Source: Lentisphaerota bacterium (GTDB lineage Bacteria; Verrucomicrobiota; Kiritimatiellia; UBA8416; JAUUYL01). From it: a stretch of DNA of 38,677 nucleotides. Every line of letters begins with the position of its first letter. Positions within the stretch are counted from its first letter, which is position 1. Below the pieces are notes generated by a model that ran no database searches, was not told the origin of the DNA, and saw only the letters and a list, made by a program, of their open reading frames with translations. The position numbers and the translations under genes are program-made. Where the stretch lies: assembly GCA_030590485.1 (NCBI GenBank), contig JAUUYL010000018.1:1-38677 (forward strand), written 5' to 3'. Shown here one piece after another: positions 8,091 through 16,455 of the stretch.

Positions 8091-8501
8091 TTATAGAGAA
8101 AATACGTTTAAATTCTGGAGCTTGTTTCTTGCACATACATCCAGAAGCTGCATTAAATATTGATGTTTCGAGTCGCTTGTACATCTGATAATCACGGATA
8201 TGTTCTTGCTGAAGCTGGCCAGGCGGGTCAATTGCTTGTCAAGAGTCTCATATCTCACCTTCTTGCCCTGAAGCACATAGCCCTCTTTCCAGACTGTGAT
8301 ATTGAGCAAATCTTCCGGCTGCTCTTCTTTCTTAGCATTCGGGTCCGGTGCCGGACGATTGATGTCGAGATGCGACAAGATATCTTCCTGCTTCAATGTA
8401 ACGATAAAGAATATCAGGAGCTGAAAGACAACGTCAATCATCGGGGTCATTTCCAATATTGGCGTGTCCCCTTTTTTACGGCGTCGTTGCTTCTTTTTCA
8501 C
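8091..8501 (-). CDS. ExbD/TolR-family biopolymer transport protein (second copy)
   Basis: A 136-residue inner-membrane protein with a basic cytoplasmic N-terminus, one transmembrane helix (TPMIDVVFQLLIFFIVTL) and a periplasmic domain. Asp23 in the helix matches the protonatable Asp of ExbD/TolR that couples proton flow to force. Translation starts at GTG, supported by GGAGG 8 bases before it. It lies 15 bases after the first exbD and 75 bases before the toroid gene. Two different ExbD proteins with one ExbB suggest a mixed ExbD dimer in the motor. Confidence 0.9.
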   Translation of the reverse strand: MKKKQRRRKKGDTPILEMTPMIDVVFQLLIFFIVTLKQEDILSHLDINRPAPDPNAKKEEQPEDLLNITVWKEGYVLQGKKVRYETLDKQLTRLASFSKNISVIIRCTSDSKHQYLMQLLDVCARNKLQNLNVFSL

Positions 8502-8516
8502 TGCTTAACCTCCTTA

Positions 8517-8963
8517 TTACGCTTCCGGCCTGAGACCCTGATGCCAGCCCATGGTACGTTTATGCTCCATCACCGCCGCAAAGTTAATTCGCCATAGGCC
8601 TGCCATGGTACAAATGTCCATGACTTTCTTTACGTCTCTGTGTTGCGTCCGCCAATCAGCTCTTATCAAAATGGGGAACTGCCCGTATTTCGTGTACTTG
8701 TTCCTGAGCATTCTTAATAGCTGCTGACTTTTAAGTGGTGTATTACGCATAGTCATATATCCACGCTTGTCGACTTCTATGATTACAGTCAGAGGATCTA
8801 TCTCCTTGATGATCTCACCATTTTCTGAGTCTTCAAGCACAATGTCCTCATTCAGCTGATCATCCATTTTGATTGTAACAATAAAAAAGATAATTAGCTG
8901 AAACACCACGTCGATCATCGGCGTCATGTCCAGTTGCGCGTCTTCTGTTTTTACTTTAGCCAT
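8517..8963 (-). CDS. ExbD/TolR-family biopolymer transport protein (first copy)
   Basis: A 148-residue ExbD-like protein with the helix LDMTPMIDVVFQLIIFFIVTI and conserved Asp18. The periplasmic part (about 45-125) follows the ExbD pattern: an acidic linker, then a small alpha/beta domain (LTVIIEVDKRGYM ... FPILIRADWRT). It ends with an unusual short tail (HKRTMGWHQGLRPEA). GGAG precedes the start. It lies 24 bases after exbB, in the same operon. Confidence 0.9.
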   Translation of the reverse strand: MAKVKTEDAQLDMTPMIDVVFQLIIFFIVTIKMDDQLNEDIVLEDSENGEIIKEIDPLTVIIEVDKRGYMTMRNTPLKSQQLLRMLRNKYTKYGQFPILIRADWRTQHRDVKKVMDICTMAGLWRINFAAVMEHKRTMGWHQGLRPEA

Positions 8964-8987
8964 TAGTATTCTCCAACAGGAGTGACT

Positions 8988-9779
8988 TTATTCGTCTACG
9001 ACTTCTACGTTACGCAGATCCTTAATAAGCTCCATCGTCATAGCTTCCATCTTCAGAACAATAGTGTTAGCCGTGTTCCTGAAGAAATAGAAACCCGCAA
9101 CACAGGGAACCGCAATGGTCAGCCCGCCCGCTGTGGTGTAGAGCGCCTGTGAGATCTGAACGGCGAGGATACCCACATCCGGCGCACCTTCACCCAACAA
9201 GGAGAAAGCGCCGATCATACCCTGAACTGTTCCGAGCAGACCCATCATAGGAGCCAGATTACCTACAACTGAGAGCCAGGTAATGCGCTGCATGATACGT
9301 TCCGCTTCCAGGTCGGCCGATGTAGTAATCGATTCCTGAATGACGTCAAATCCTTCTTCCACGTGGCTAAATCCCGCTGTAAGGATATTTGACAATGGAC
9401 CTGGTTCGTTCTCGCAACATTCGAGAGCTTTCAGTACATCACCTTCTGCCATGGCGTCTGTTACGTTGTTAATAAGCATTTGCGGCATGATACGCTTGGG
9501 CTTGATCATGATTCCGCAATCCACGGCCAGATAAACTCCGATCCCGCCTGTTGCAAAAAGAGCAAACCAGAGCATCATTCCGAGGACACTATTCGTAACA
9601 ACAGCCCAGAATCCGCCCGAATTACCTGATGGCGGTGCTGCAACTGGTCCGACCAGCGCCCCGTCTGCCGGCGCTGACACTGCCGGTGCTGCCGGTGCTG
9701 CCTCGTCCTGCGCCACGACTATGGTCGCCGCCATAAATATTGCCATCATTACCAAAGTTAAGATTGTCCATTTTTTCAT
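8988..9779 (-). CDS. ExbB/TolQ/MotA-family proton channel protein
   Basis: A 263-residue motor subunit. It has a cleavable-looking signal peptide (1-23, ending VVA), an Ala/Pro-rich periplasmic segment (about 26-50), and three transmembrane helices at about 58-82, 165-190 and 205-232. LSVVGNLAPMMGLLGTVQGMIGAF is the family's most conserved region, and the last helix has the small-residue pattern TTAGGLTIAVP. With ExbD it should form the inner-membrane channel using the proton motive force. The N-terminal signal peptide extension is common in ExbB proteins from large multi-gene clusters. The two TPR genes lie upstream and the two exbD genes downstream. Confidence 0.92.
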   Translation of the reverse strand: MKKWTILTLVMMAIFMAATIVVAQDEAAPAAPAVSAPADGALVGPVAAPPSGNSGGFWAVVTNSVLGMMLWFALFATGGIGVYLAVDCGIMIKPKRIMPQMLINNVTDAMAEGDVLKALECCENEPGPLSNILTAGFSHVEEGFDVIQESITTSADLEAERIMQRITWLSVVGNLAPMMGLLGTVQGMIGAFSLLGEGAPDVGILAVQISQALYTTAGGLTIAVPCVAGFYFFRNTANTIVLKMEAMTMELIKDLRNVEVVDE

Positions 9780-9817
9780 TCAGTATGCCCTTTCTTCTTT
9801 TTACATTATAATTTCGA

Positions 9818-10660
9818 TTAATTTACTTTTGCCTGAAGTGCTTCTTTGCTGGTCGGATATCTCGTCGTCAGCATTTTGCGTATTTTTTCTTGTTTGGTAG
9901 TATCACCAAGTTTTTGAAAACATGTGATTGCCTTAAGCATTGCTTCCGGCTGTATAGCTTTCTCGCTCTGATAAAAATACATTGTACGGAGATAACCATC
10001 GATCAGTGCTCCTTTGTAGTCACCTTTCTTCATCTGAATATCACCACGCATCATCTGTGCAACAGCCTTTGTACCGCGTGTCCCATGGGCGATTTGGTCT
10101 TTTATCATCTTATCAATCTCGCTAAAGAGTTTCTTTTCGATAAGGATTTTGCCATATATCTTAAAGAAATCGGGTTCACGAAGTGCGGCTGGATTAGACT
10201 TCTTCAGTGCTAAGACCGCGCTATATGCTTTATCAACTTTCTTTGTGCCCATATAAGCTTCGGCCAGCCATCTGACTGCCATGATATCGTACTGAAACAT
10301 TGCATAGTCTTTTTGTATCTTCTCAAGAGGCTGGATGGCAGAAGCGAATCTACCAGACTTTACCATCTTTATGGCCGGCTTTAATGTCTTCGGCTCTATT
10401 ACCTGAACGCCATTAATACCTCTGGTCGTGTCAACCTGTGCTAGCGGAATGGTCAGAGTCTGTCCATTTCTCATTACCAACTTGTAGACTTTCGATGATT
10501 TCAGCCAGCGTGCCTGACCCTGAAACGGCGCAGATACGCCCTTCTTGTATATTCTTGCTGCGATATCAGCATGAACTACCGAGACGCCTGTAATAAGGAC
10601 CAATAAACAGAGCATAAACCTTTTTCTGCTTGCTGGTCTTTCAGCTCTGAGAGTTTTCAT
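9818..10660 (-). CDS. Periplasmic TPR-like protein
   Basis: A 280-residue exported protein: signal peptide to about residue 31 (VVHA), then a small beta-like domain (about 35-88) and helical repeat pairs with TPR spacing (for example WLAEAYMGTKKVDKAYSAVLAL and MMRGDIQMKKGDYKGALIDGYLR). Its ATG follows the TAA of the upstream gene with no gap; GGAGG lies within that gene's last codons, so translation is coupled. It probably works with the larger TPR protein as a periplasmic partner of the ExbBD complex, as CpoB/YbgF does for Tol-Pal. This role is inferred from context. Confidence 0.75.
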   Translation of the reverse strand: MKTLRAERPASRKRFMLCLLVLITGVSVVHADIAARIYKKGVSAPFQGQARWLKSSKVYKLVMRNGQTLTIPLAQVDTTRGINGVQVIEPKTLKPAIKMVKSGRFASAIQPLEKIQKDYAMFQYDIMAVRWLAEAYMGTKKVDKAYSAVLALKKSNPAALREPDFFKIYGKILIEKKLFSEIDKMIKDQIAHGTRGTKAVAQMMRGDIQMKKGDYKGALIDGYLRTMYFYQSEKAIQPEAMLKAITCFQKLGDTTKQEKIRKMLTTRYPTSKEALQAKVN

Positions 10661-13600
10661 TTATTCCTCCTTCGTTTCTGTTGTAGATTCTGCTTCCGGG
10701 GCCGGCGTAGCTGTTTCAGTTGCTGGTGTGGCCGGGCCGCCTGCGATCCGTTGTTTTACAACTGCCTTGTTTTTAAGGGTCCGTATAGCTGACATATGTT
10801 TGCCTGCCTTAAACTGTTTCAGATATTTCTCGGCGTCCTGGACAACGTCATCCCATTTCGCAATGTCAAACATCAATGCTAAACACTGCTTGTAAGCATC
10901 GTCTAGATGCGGTCTGACCTTGGGGTCGCGAGCATCCGAGAACATCATCATGATCTGGTATGCGCCAATAGCATCTTCCTGGTATTTCTTTTGTTTTTCT
11001 TCCGTTCCGAATTTCTTTTCCGCCTCCGCTTTCTTTTCCAGGATGAGACCTATTTCCAAATCCGTCTTCGCTTTCATGCCCACATCGTCACCCACGAATT
11101 TACGGACTCGCTTGAGTGCCGCCATGGCTTTGTTGAACATCTCAAAGCGCGTATCTTCGTCATTCAGTGTCATTGCATGTGTGGATGCCGCACGTGCAAG
11201 ATAAGAACCGGTATCAACAGTGTAGCCTGATTTCGGAAAATCCAGCATGAGCTTATCCAGAACTTCCGTGGCCTTCTCAAACTGACCAAGCTCCGTGAGC
11301 GCCTGACCCTGTCCCAGTCTAGACGGTTCCGTAATCGTGCGATTATTGCTCATAGTCAACGCCTTCTCAAACGCTTCCAGGGCCACGTCATAAAGTGCCA
11401 CATCAGGATTCATCAGCTCTGTTCCTGCTACCATGATCTTTTGGGCAGAGTAGTTACCCTTGCCGCTAATAACTTCACGGAATGCCTTTGTCGCTGCTTT
11501 CCGGCGACCCATGGCCAGAAGGTTCATGGCGTTGATAAAGTTAATGTTTTCTTCCTGTGGTGTGCCTTTATAGTTTTTCTTCAGGAGCTTAACGGCATCC
11601 TGCGCTTCCGCAACTTTTCCGAAGAGGGAGTAGAGAGTAACAATATGGCTGAGTGACTGTGGTGCATATACGGATTTCGGGAATTTTGCGACCAGCTCCT
11701 TATATCCCTGAATAGCGCGCGCCTTGTACTGACCGACCTTTTCTTTGGGCAATGACATATACATATAACACTGTGCTTTATTGTATAGCGCCCCTTCAAG
11801 TATCACCGTACTGATTTTAATTTGCTCTTCAGCTACCTTATATGGATGATCCGGCTTGCTCAGCAGAGTGATAATCTCAAAGTACTTGCCTGCGGCGGCC
11901 ATCATATACTTATTGCCTGCCTGCTGATGTTTATCCGAATCTTTTTTGGCCAGCATGCCTTTAGCAAGCTCTCTGTATCCCTGGGCAATACTGAATTTGG
12001 ATGTCAAAAGCAGAATGTCCGGAACAGGTTCTTTTTCCAGAGTAGCGACCAGTTGCTGCAATATCTTTATCTCGGATGTTCTTTTGCCTAGTTTGCCATA
12101 GCATATCGATGCTTTAAAGAGTGAATATGCATATGTGCTTGATTTCTTGTGGTTCTCGATAATATTCGTGAAATACAGCAAGGCTTCCGCATAATTTTCT
12201 TCCGTGATCTTGCGCTCGCCAAACTGAAATAGCATAGCTGCCGCACGTGGGTGCTTGGTAAAGAACTTAAAGTATAGATTATGAACATCGTCTTTCTTGT
12301 CCAAAGCACCCAGCCCATCGTACATACCGGCGAGACTCAAAAGCTTATCCCCTGCCAATCCCTGGGTTTCTTCATTCTGACTGAAACATTCAGCCAGATA
12401 TCGCATGGTCATCTCAGCCTCGAGCTCCGCCTCGGTCTCAACATAACAACGCGCTAATTCGCTGATGGCTGCTATGGATGTCTCACCTTCAGGAAACAGG
12501 TTCAGAACCTTTACATAGGAGTCAATAGCCTGCGGGAACATCTGACGATTAAACAATGACCGCGCTTCCAGAAACTGTGCTTTACGAACCGCCTCCCATT
12601 GTTTGGGAGTGATCGTGAACTTGATTTTCTTCGCCCCCAGGTCCTCAACAGCGATTTTTTTGATATCTTCGACCCGGACGCCGGCATCAGGTGCCCAGCT
12701 GGTGCTTGGATACCTTATAAATACATTAATGAAATGGTGCAGTGCTCCATTAGTGCGTTTCCCGTTGCTTAAAGGCTTACCAAGAAGAAGTATAATGGCT
12801 CTGCCGGTGTTGCCTCTTTCCAATTCCTGAAGAGCAACATCCTGCATCATCTTACCTATAAGGTAACGACACTCAGCCATCGGGCTCAGTTTAGTGAGGT
12901 CATCTCCGCCTTCCGTGGAGTTCTCTTGCAAGCTTCTATCGATAGCCTCCAACGAGGGTTTATATTGCTTTATAAGTTTCTCGGCGTTCTCGGGCTTACC
13001 TCTAAGAACTTCTATATGCGCGAGATATACGATAGCTTTACCAAACCATAGATCCTGCACCCAAAGTATTTTGTCGCAAAGCTCTTCCACTTGCTTGATC
13101 AGCGCCTCGAGCTCTTTCTCGTCTTTCGTGCTATCCGCGACGGTCAACATGAGCTCGGCTGTCTCGCCCCATATCTGGCGCAGGACATGCTTGGGAACCT
13201 CGGCCTTGAGTACGTTCTGATACGCTTTCATCGCGGCCGGCTTGTCACCCATCAGCAAAAGCATCTGTGCATACTTATATGCTGAGTCCATATAGAAATC
13301 GTTTAAGCCGTCTGGAGGTCCGGTTGGAAACTTTGCAAAGAACCCGTCGTACAGCGTTTGCGCTTCCTTATATTTGCCCCAGGCATAATATCCATCCGCC
13401 ATAGCCAGCTTCAGACCCCAGGCAACCTGCCCGCCCTGATCGGATTCCTTGGCGATAATCTTTTTTACCTCGTCCCATTTTCCGATAGCAATAAAGGATT
13501 GAATCTGGAGGCGCTTAAGATGAACTTCCAACCCTGGGGATTTTGGAATCCTTTCCAACACTATCTGCGCGTATGACGCCATACCCATGCCGTTCAGCCA

Positions 13601-13759
13601 TTCAACGTACTGAAGTTCGGCCAGCAATTTGGGATCAGGTCCGCTTCCGGCCAGACTTGTCCCCTGAGAATAAGCGTTCACGGCGCACAAGATGGTTAAC
13701 GCAGACATTAAAAAAACCGTCCTAAGACAGCTTCGATTAACAAAATGGAACCTTGTCAT
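10661..13759 (-). CDS. Large periplasmic TPR-repeat protein
   Basis: First gene of the ExbBD/toroid operon. The start at 13759 (1032 residues) is chosen because it puts a signal peptide at the N-terminus (TRFHFVNRSCLRTVFLMSAL then CAVNAYSQ), with AAGAG before it; an upstream in-frame ATG at 13813 would add 18 residues ahead of the signal. Almost the whole mature protein is tandem TPR-like helical hairpins, e.g. AISELARCYVETEAELEAEM, TAFREVISGKGNYSAQKIM-type and ALTELGQFEKATEVLDKLM units. The last 30 residues are a low-complexity Ala/Thr/Glu tail. Such TPR superhelices bind other proteins, so it is likely a scaffold for the envelope machine. I see no catalytic motif. Confidence 0.8.
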   Translation of the reverse strand: MTRFHFVNRSCLRTVFLMSALTILCAVNAYSQGTSLAGSGPDPKLLAELQYVEWLNGMGMASYAQIVLERIPKSPGLEVHLKRLQIQSFIAIGKWDEVKKIIAKESDQGGQVAWGLKLAMADGYYAWGKYKEAQTLYDGFFAKFPTGPPDGLNDFYMDSAYKYAQMLLLMGDKPAAMKAYQNVLKAEVPKHVLRQIWGETAELMLTVADSTKDEKELEALIKQVEELCDKILWVQDLWFGKAIVYLAHIEVLRGKPENAEKLIKQYKPSLEAIDRSLQENSTEGGDDLTKLSPMAECRYLIGKMMQDVALQELERGNTGRAIILLLGKPLSNGKRTNGALHHFINVFIRYPSTSWAPDAGVRVEDIKKIAVEDLGAKKIKFTITPKQWEAVRKAQFLEARSLFNRQMFPQAIDSYVKVLNLFPEGETSIAAISELARCYVETEAELEAEMTMRYLAECFSQNEETQGLAGDKLLSLAGMYDGLGALDKKDDVHNLYFKFFTKHPRAAAMLFQFGERKITEENYAEALLYFTNIIENHKKSSTYAYSLFKASICYGKLGKRTSEIKILQQLVATLEKEPVPDILLLTSKFSIAQGYRELAKGMLAKKDSDKHQQAGNKYMMAAAGKYFEIITLLSKPDHPYKVAEEQIKISTVILEGALYNKAQCYMYMSLPKEKVGQYKARAIQGYKELVAKFPKSVYAPQSLSHIVTLYSLFGKVAEAQDAVKLLKKNYKGTPQEENINFINAMNLLAMGRRKAATKAFREVISGKGNYSAQKIMVAGTELMNPDVALYDVALEAFEKALTMSNNRTITEPSRLGQGQALTELGQFEKATEVLDKLMLDFPKSGYTVDTGSYLARAASTHAMTLNDEDTRFEMFNKAMAALKRVRKFVGDDVGMKAKTDLEIGLILEKKAEAEKKFGTEEKQKKYQEDAIGAYQIMMMFSDARDPKVRPHLDDAYKQCLALMFDIAKWDDVVQDAEKYLKQFKAGKHMSAIRTLKNKAVVKQRIAGGPATPATETATPAPEAESTTETKEE

Positions 13760-13927
13760 CTGCTCTTTATATACGAAACTTGCCTGTTCGTCAAAATTAT
13801 TTTTCTGATACATGAGGCACCAGCACTCTGTCCACTGTCTCCATATACTATAATAAGGACATTATGCAAAAAGTGTGGTGTTTTGATCATATGGTTACAA
13901 ACTGTGTTCTGAAACATCAACCATTCG

Positions 13928-13950
13928 TTGTCCGAAACCTTTTCGGACAA
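13928..13950. repeat. Perfect 10-bp palindrome between divergent operons
   Basis: TTGTCCGAAA (13928-13937) and TTTCGGACAA (13941-13950) pair perfectly around CCT. No T run follows on either strand, so an operator, a transcript hairpin or a REP-like element is more likely than a terminator. It lies midway between the TPR operon and the coiled-coil gene. Confidence 0.7.
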
Positions 13951-14035
13951 TGTCTAAACCCCCGCGACAGATCGTCGTTTTTGTTGTTGCTTATAAATGT
14001 GATATGTAATAGCGTGTTCAGCCTAAGGAGATTGG

Positions 14036-15109
14036 ATGAAAGCTTTTCTTAAAGTTTTAGTTATAATTTTGTTATTGGTGAGTATTGCAACACTGTCATT
14101 TGGGGTCATGCTTTTCTTAAAGCGGGAACTGCTCAAAGGGCGTACTCAGCGGCTGGAAAAAGCTATTAAGGAATTCGACGCCGTTATCGAAGCAGCACCC
14201 GCGACCATGGATCCTGTTCCGCAGGATCAAGAGCTGGATATCTCCCCCTGTGACGCTGAAATACCTGAAGAGCTGGAATTTAATGACTTCTGGACTAATT
14301 ATAAATATGATCTCGAAGCTCAATCAGATGTCATGGTCAGCACGTCTTCCCGCGACAGAGAACTCATGTCTTATTTTGTAACTGACGCCGCAGGCAACAG
14401 ACGCATCAAAGGCCCGGGCACAATGGACAACGTTTTGGTTGAGTTGCTCACCCACGCGGAAACACAATATAATCTTCTGAATGAAACCCGCGAGCATCTG
14501 ACGTCGCTCCGCAAAGAATTAATCTCCTCCATCGAAAAACATAATATAAAGATGATGGATCATCGCCGGGCCCTTATAAAGATTAAAGCGCTTGAAGAAG
14601 AAATTGACCGCCTCAAGACGCGCATTACCGAACTTGAAGAAAGAATTGCCGAACTTGAAGCTGAGATTGCCCCTCTTAAGGATCAGATTGCTGAGCAGGA
14701 AAGACTGATTGCTGAGATGGAAGAGCAAATTGCTGAGCAGGACAGGGAAATCGAGCGCCTTAACAAATTGATAGGTGAGAAATCTTCTGCAGGCGAGTCA
14801 AAGGTTCGTGATTGGGAGGGTGTAGTCGAGCCCGGTATCAAGGGTGAGATTGTTCTCGTGAATACTGAATGGAAATTCTGTATTTTCCGTATGACCGATA
14901 CTCTTTATCAGGAAATTACCGGCGGTGATGATGATGCCGAAATTCAGCAGATGGAGCTCTGGGTCAAGCGTGCCGGCGATGATCAGAAAATTGTAACCAA
15001 GATTCGCATGTTACAGGTCAAGCGTGATGAAAAACTTGCTACAGCTGATATTCTCACAGATTGGCAGCAATTGCCCGTACAACAGGGCGATATCGTATTC
15101 TTTCAATAA
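14036..15109 (+). CDS. Membrane-anchored coiled-coil protein, unknown family
   Basis: A 357-residue protein with an N-terminal transmembrane helix (about 5-28), a periplasmic domain (about 45-140), a long coiled coil (about 175-260, repeated EEEIDRLKTRITELEERIAE-type heptads) and a C-terminal beta-rich domain (about 270-357, GVVEPGIKGEIVLVN ... GDIVFFQ). AAGGAG precedes the ATG. It is divergent from the ExbBD/TPR operon and lies 16 bases before a small lipoprotein gene. The architecture suggests an envelope spacer or tether. The family is not recognised. Confidence 0.8.
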   Translation: MKAFLKVLVIILLLVSIATLSFGVMLFLKRELLKGRTQRLEKAIKEFDAVIEAAPATMDPVPQDQELDISPCDAEIPEELEFNDFWTNYKYDLEAQSDVMVSTSSRDRELMSYFVTDAAGNRRIKGPGTMDNVLVELLTHAETQYNLLNETREHLTSLRKELISSIEKHNIKMMDHRRALIKIKALEEEIDRLKTRITELEERIAELEAEIAPLKDQIAEQERLIAEMEEQIAEQDREIERLNKLIGEKSSAGESKVRDWEGVVEPGIKGEIVLVNTEWKFCIFRMTDTLYQEITGGDDDAEIQQMELWVKRAGDDQKIVTKIRMLQVKRDEKLATADILTDWQQLPVQQGDIVFFQ

Positions 15110-15125
15110 GATAAAGACGTCCTGT

Positions 15126-15287
15126 ATGATCTTCTCTAAGTTCTCATTCAAAGCAGGTTGCTTTCTCGTCCTATGTGTGGTGTGCATGATGATTAGTGGC
15201 TGTACATCGACAGACTCCGATCTACCATGGAATGTCCCGCAATCATGGGAAGGCACACCGAGCATTCCTGGCATGAATGGGATGTAA
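15126..15287 (+). CDS. Small lipoprotein with a 'PWN' motif
   Basis: A 53-residue protein: signal peptide, then lipobox ISGC with Cys26, leaving a mature lipopeptide of 28 residues (TSTDSDLPWNVPQSWEGTPS and on). The in-frame ATG at 15024 lies inside the previous gene and is not a plausible start. The mature sequence PWNVPQSWEGTPSIPG is of a type I associate with small lipoproteins of PVC bacteria; I cannot verify this here. It closely follows the coiled-coil gene and is probably co-transcribed. Confidence 0.7.
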   Translation: MIFSKFSFKAGCFLVLCVVCMMISGCTSTDSDLPWNVPQSWEGTPSIPGMNGM

Positions 15288-15324
15288 GACGGGCTTTACG
15301 CCCACGCCCGAGAAAAAATAAGAC

Positions 15325-15371
15325 CCATAGGACATATATGACCTATGGTAGGACTGTGGACTGTGGACTGT
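15325..15371. repeat. Palindrome followed by heptamer array GGACTGT x3
   Basis: CCATAGG (15325-15331) and CCTATGG (15342-15348) flank the self-complementary CATATATG, giving a near-perfect 24-base palindrome. Directly after it come three exact GGACTGT units (15351-15371). The palindrome may serve as a terminator-like hairpin for the small lipoprotein gene. Confidence 0.75.
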
Positions 15372-15428
15372 GATGGATAATATTCCAGAACCGACAAGAA
15401 ACAATAGCTAATCTTCCCTACTGCCTTA

Positions 15429-16442
15429 TTACTTACCCGTTCCGATGAGTTTTTCGGCTATCTGAATGGCGTTCAGCGCTGCGCCTTTGCGAATGTTATC
15501 GCCGGCAACGAATAGTGCTAGACCGTTCTCAGCGCTATCGTCAGGCCTTATACGACCTACCTGAACATTATCCTGACCACTGGAATTCAAGGGTAGTGGA
15601 TATTGCGCGTTGGCAACATCGTCCACAACCGTCACGCCAGGTGCGCCGGAAAGTATTTCCCTGGCTTCTTCAGGGCTGACAGGCCGTTCGAATTCAATAT
15701 TAATAGCTTCAGAATGGCCATTGAATACCGGAACCCTTACGCAGGTAGATGAAACTTTTATGTCCGGAGCATTCAGAATCTTCTTGGCCTCGAAAAGCAT
15801 CTTTGCTTCCTCGCTGGTGTACCCAGGCATAGTGTCCTTAAGTCCTCCGATCTGAGGCAAGACATTAAAGGCAATCTGATGAGGATATACTTCAGAAACC
15901 AACTCCTTGTCGGCGGCGTATGCCTGAACCTGTTTTTCCAATTCTATGATTGCACTGCGGCCTGTTCCAGAGACAGCCTGATATGTAGAGGCAATAAACC
16001 GTTTGATGCCCACAGCCTTATGTAGCGGACCCAAAGCCATGAGTGCAATAATTGTACTGCAGTTCGGGTTGGCAATAAAACCCTGATGATTCTCTAGAGC
16101 TTCCGGGTTAACTTCTGGAATAACAAGCGGTACACGATCATCCATCCGGAAATCGTCACCATTATCTATAACCACAACGCCACGACTCACTGCATCCCAG
16201 CCATAAGTCTGTGATGCGCCCTTCGCTCCCTCTGTTCCCGCAAAGAACGCGTAATCCAGGCCGTCAAATGCTTCTGGTGATGCTGGTACAACATGAAAGA
16301 CCTCGCCGGCGACTTCCTCATCACGTTCCGTGCGAGCCATAATCCTGATTTCGTCAGCGGGAAAAGCTCTTTGACGAAGAATCTTTACCATCTCAGTGCC
16401 AACAGCACCAATCCCGACTATGCCAACTTTACATCCACTCAT
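15429..16442 (-). CDS. asd: Aspartate-semialdehyde dehydrogenase
   Basis: NADPH-dependent reduction of aspartyl phosphate to aspartate semialdehyde, the branch point to lysine/diaminopimelate, threonine and methionine. The 337-residue protein has the nucleotide-binding motif GIVGIGAVGTEM (8-19), the active-site Cys in NPNCST and the substrate-binding GTGRSAI region; the second catalytic element lies in VFNGHSEAINIEF. Length is normal. It starts 13 bases after leuB ends and is probably co-transcribed with it. Confidence 0.95.
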   Translation of the reverse strand: MSGCKVGIVGIGAVGTEMVKILRQRAFPADEIRIMARTERDEEVAGEVFHVVPASPEAFDGLDYAFFAGTEGAKGASQTYGWDAVSRGVVVIDNGDDFRMDDRVPLVIPEVNPEALENHQGFIANPNCSTIIALMALGPLHKAVGIKRFIASTYQAVSGTGRSAIIELEKQVQAYAADKELVSEVYPHQIAFNVLPQIGGLKDTMPGYTSEEAKMLFEAKKILNAPDIKVSSTCVRVPVFNGHSEAINIEFERPVSPEEAREILSGAPGVTVVDDVANAQYPLPLNSSGQDNVQVGRIRPDDSAENGLALFVAGDNIRKGAALNAIQIAEKLIGTGK

Positions 16443-16455
16443 TTTACATACATCC

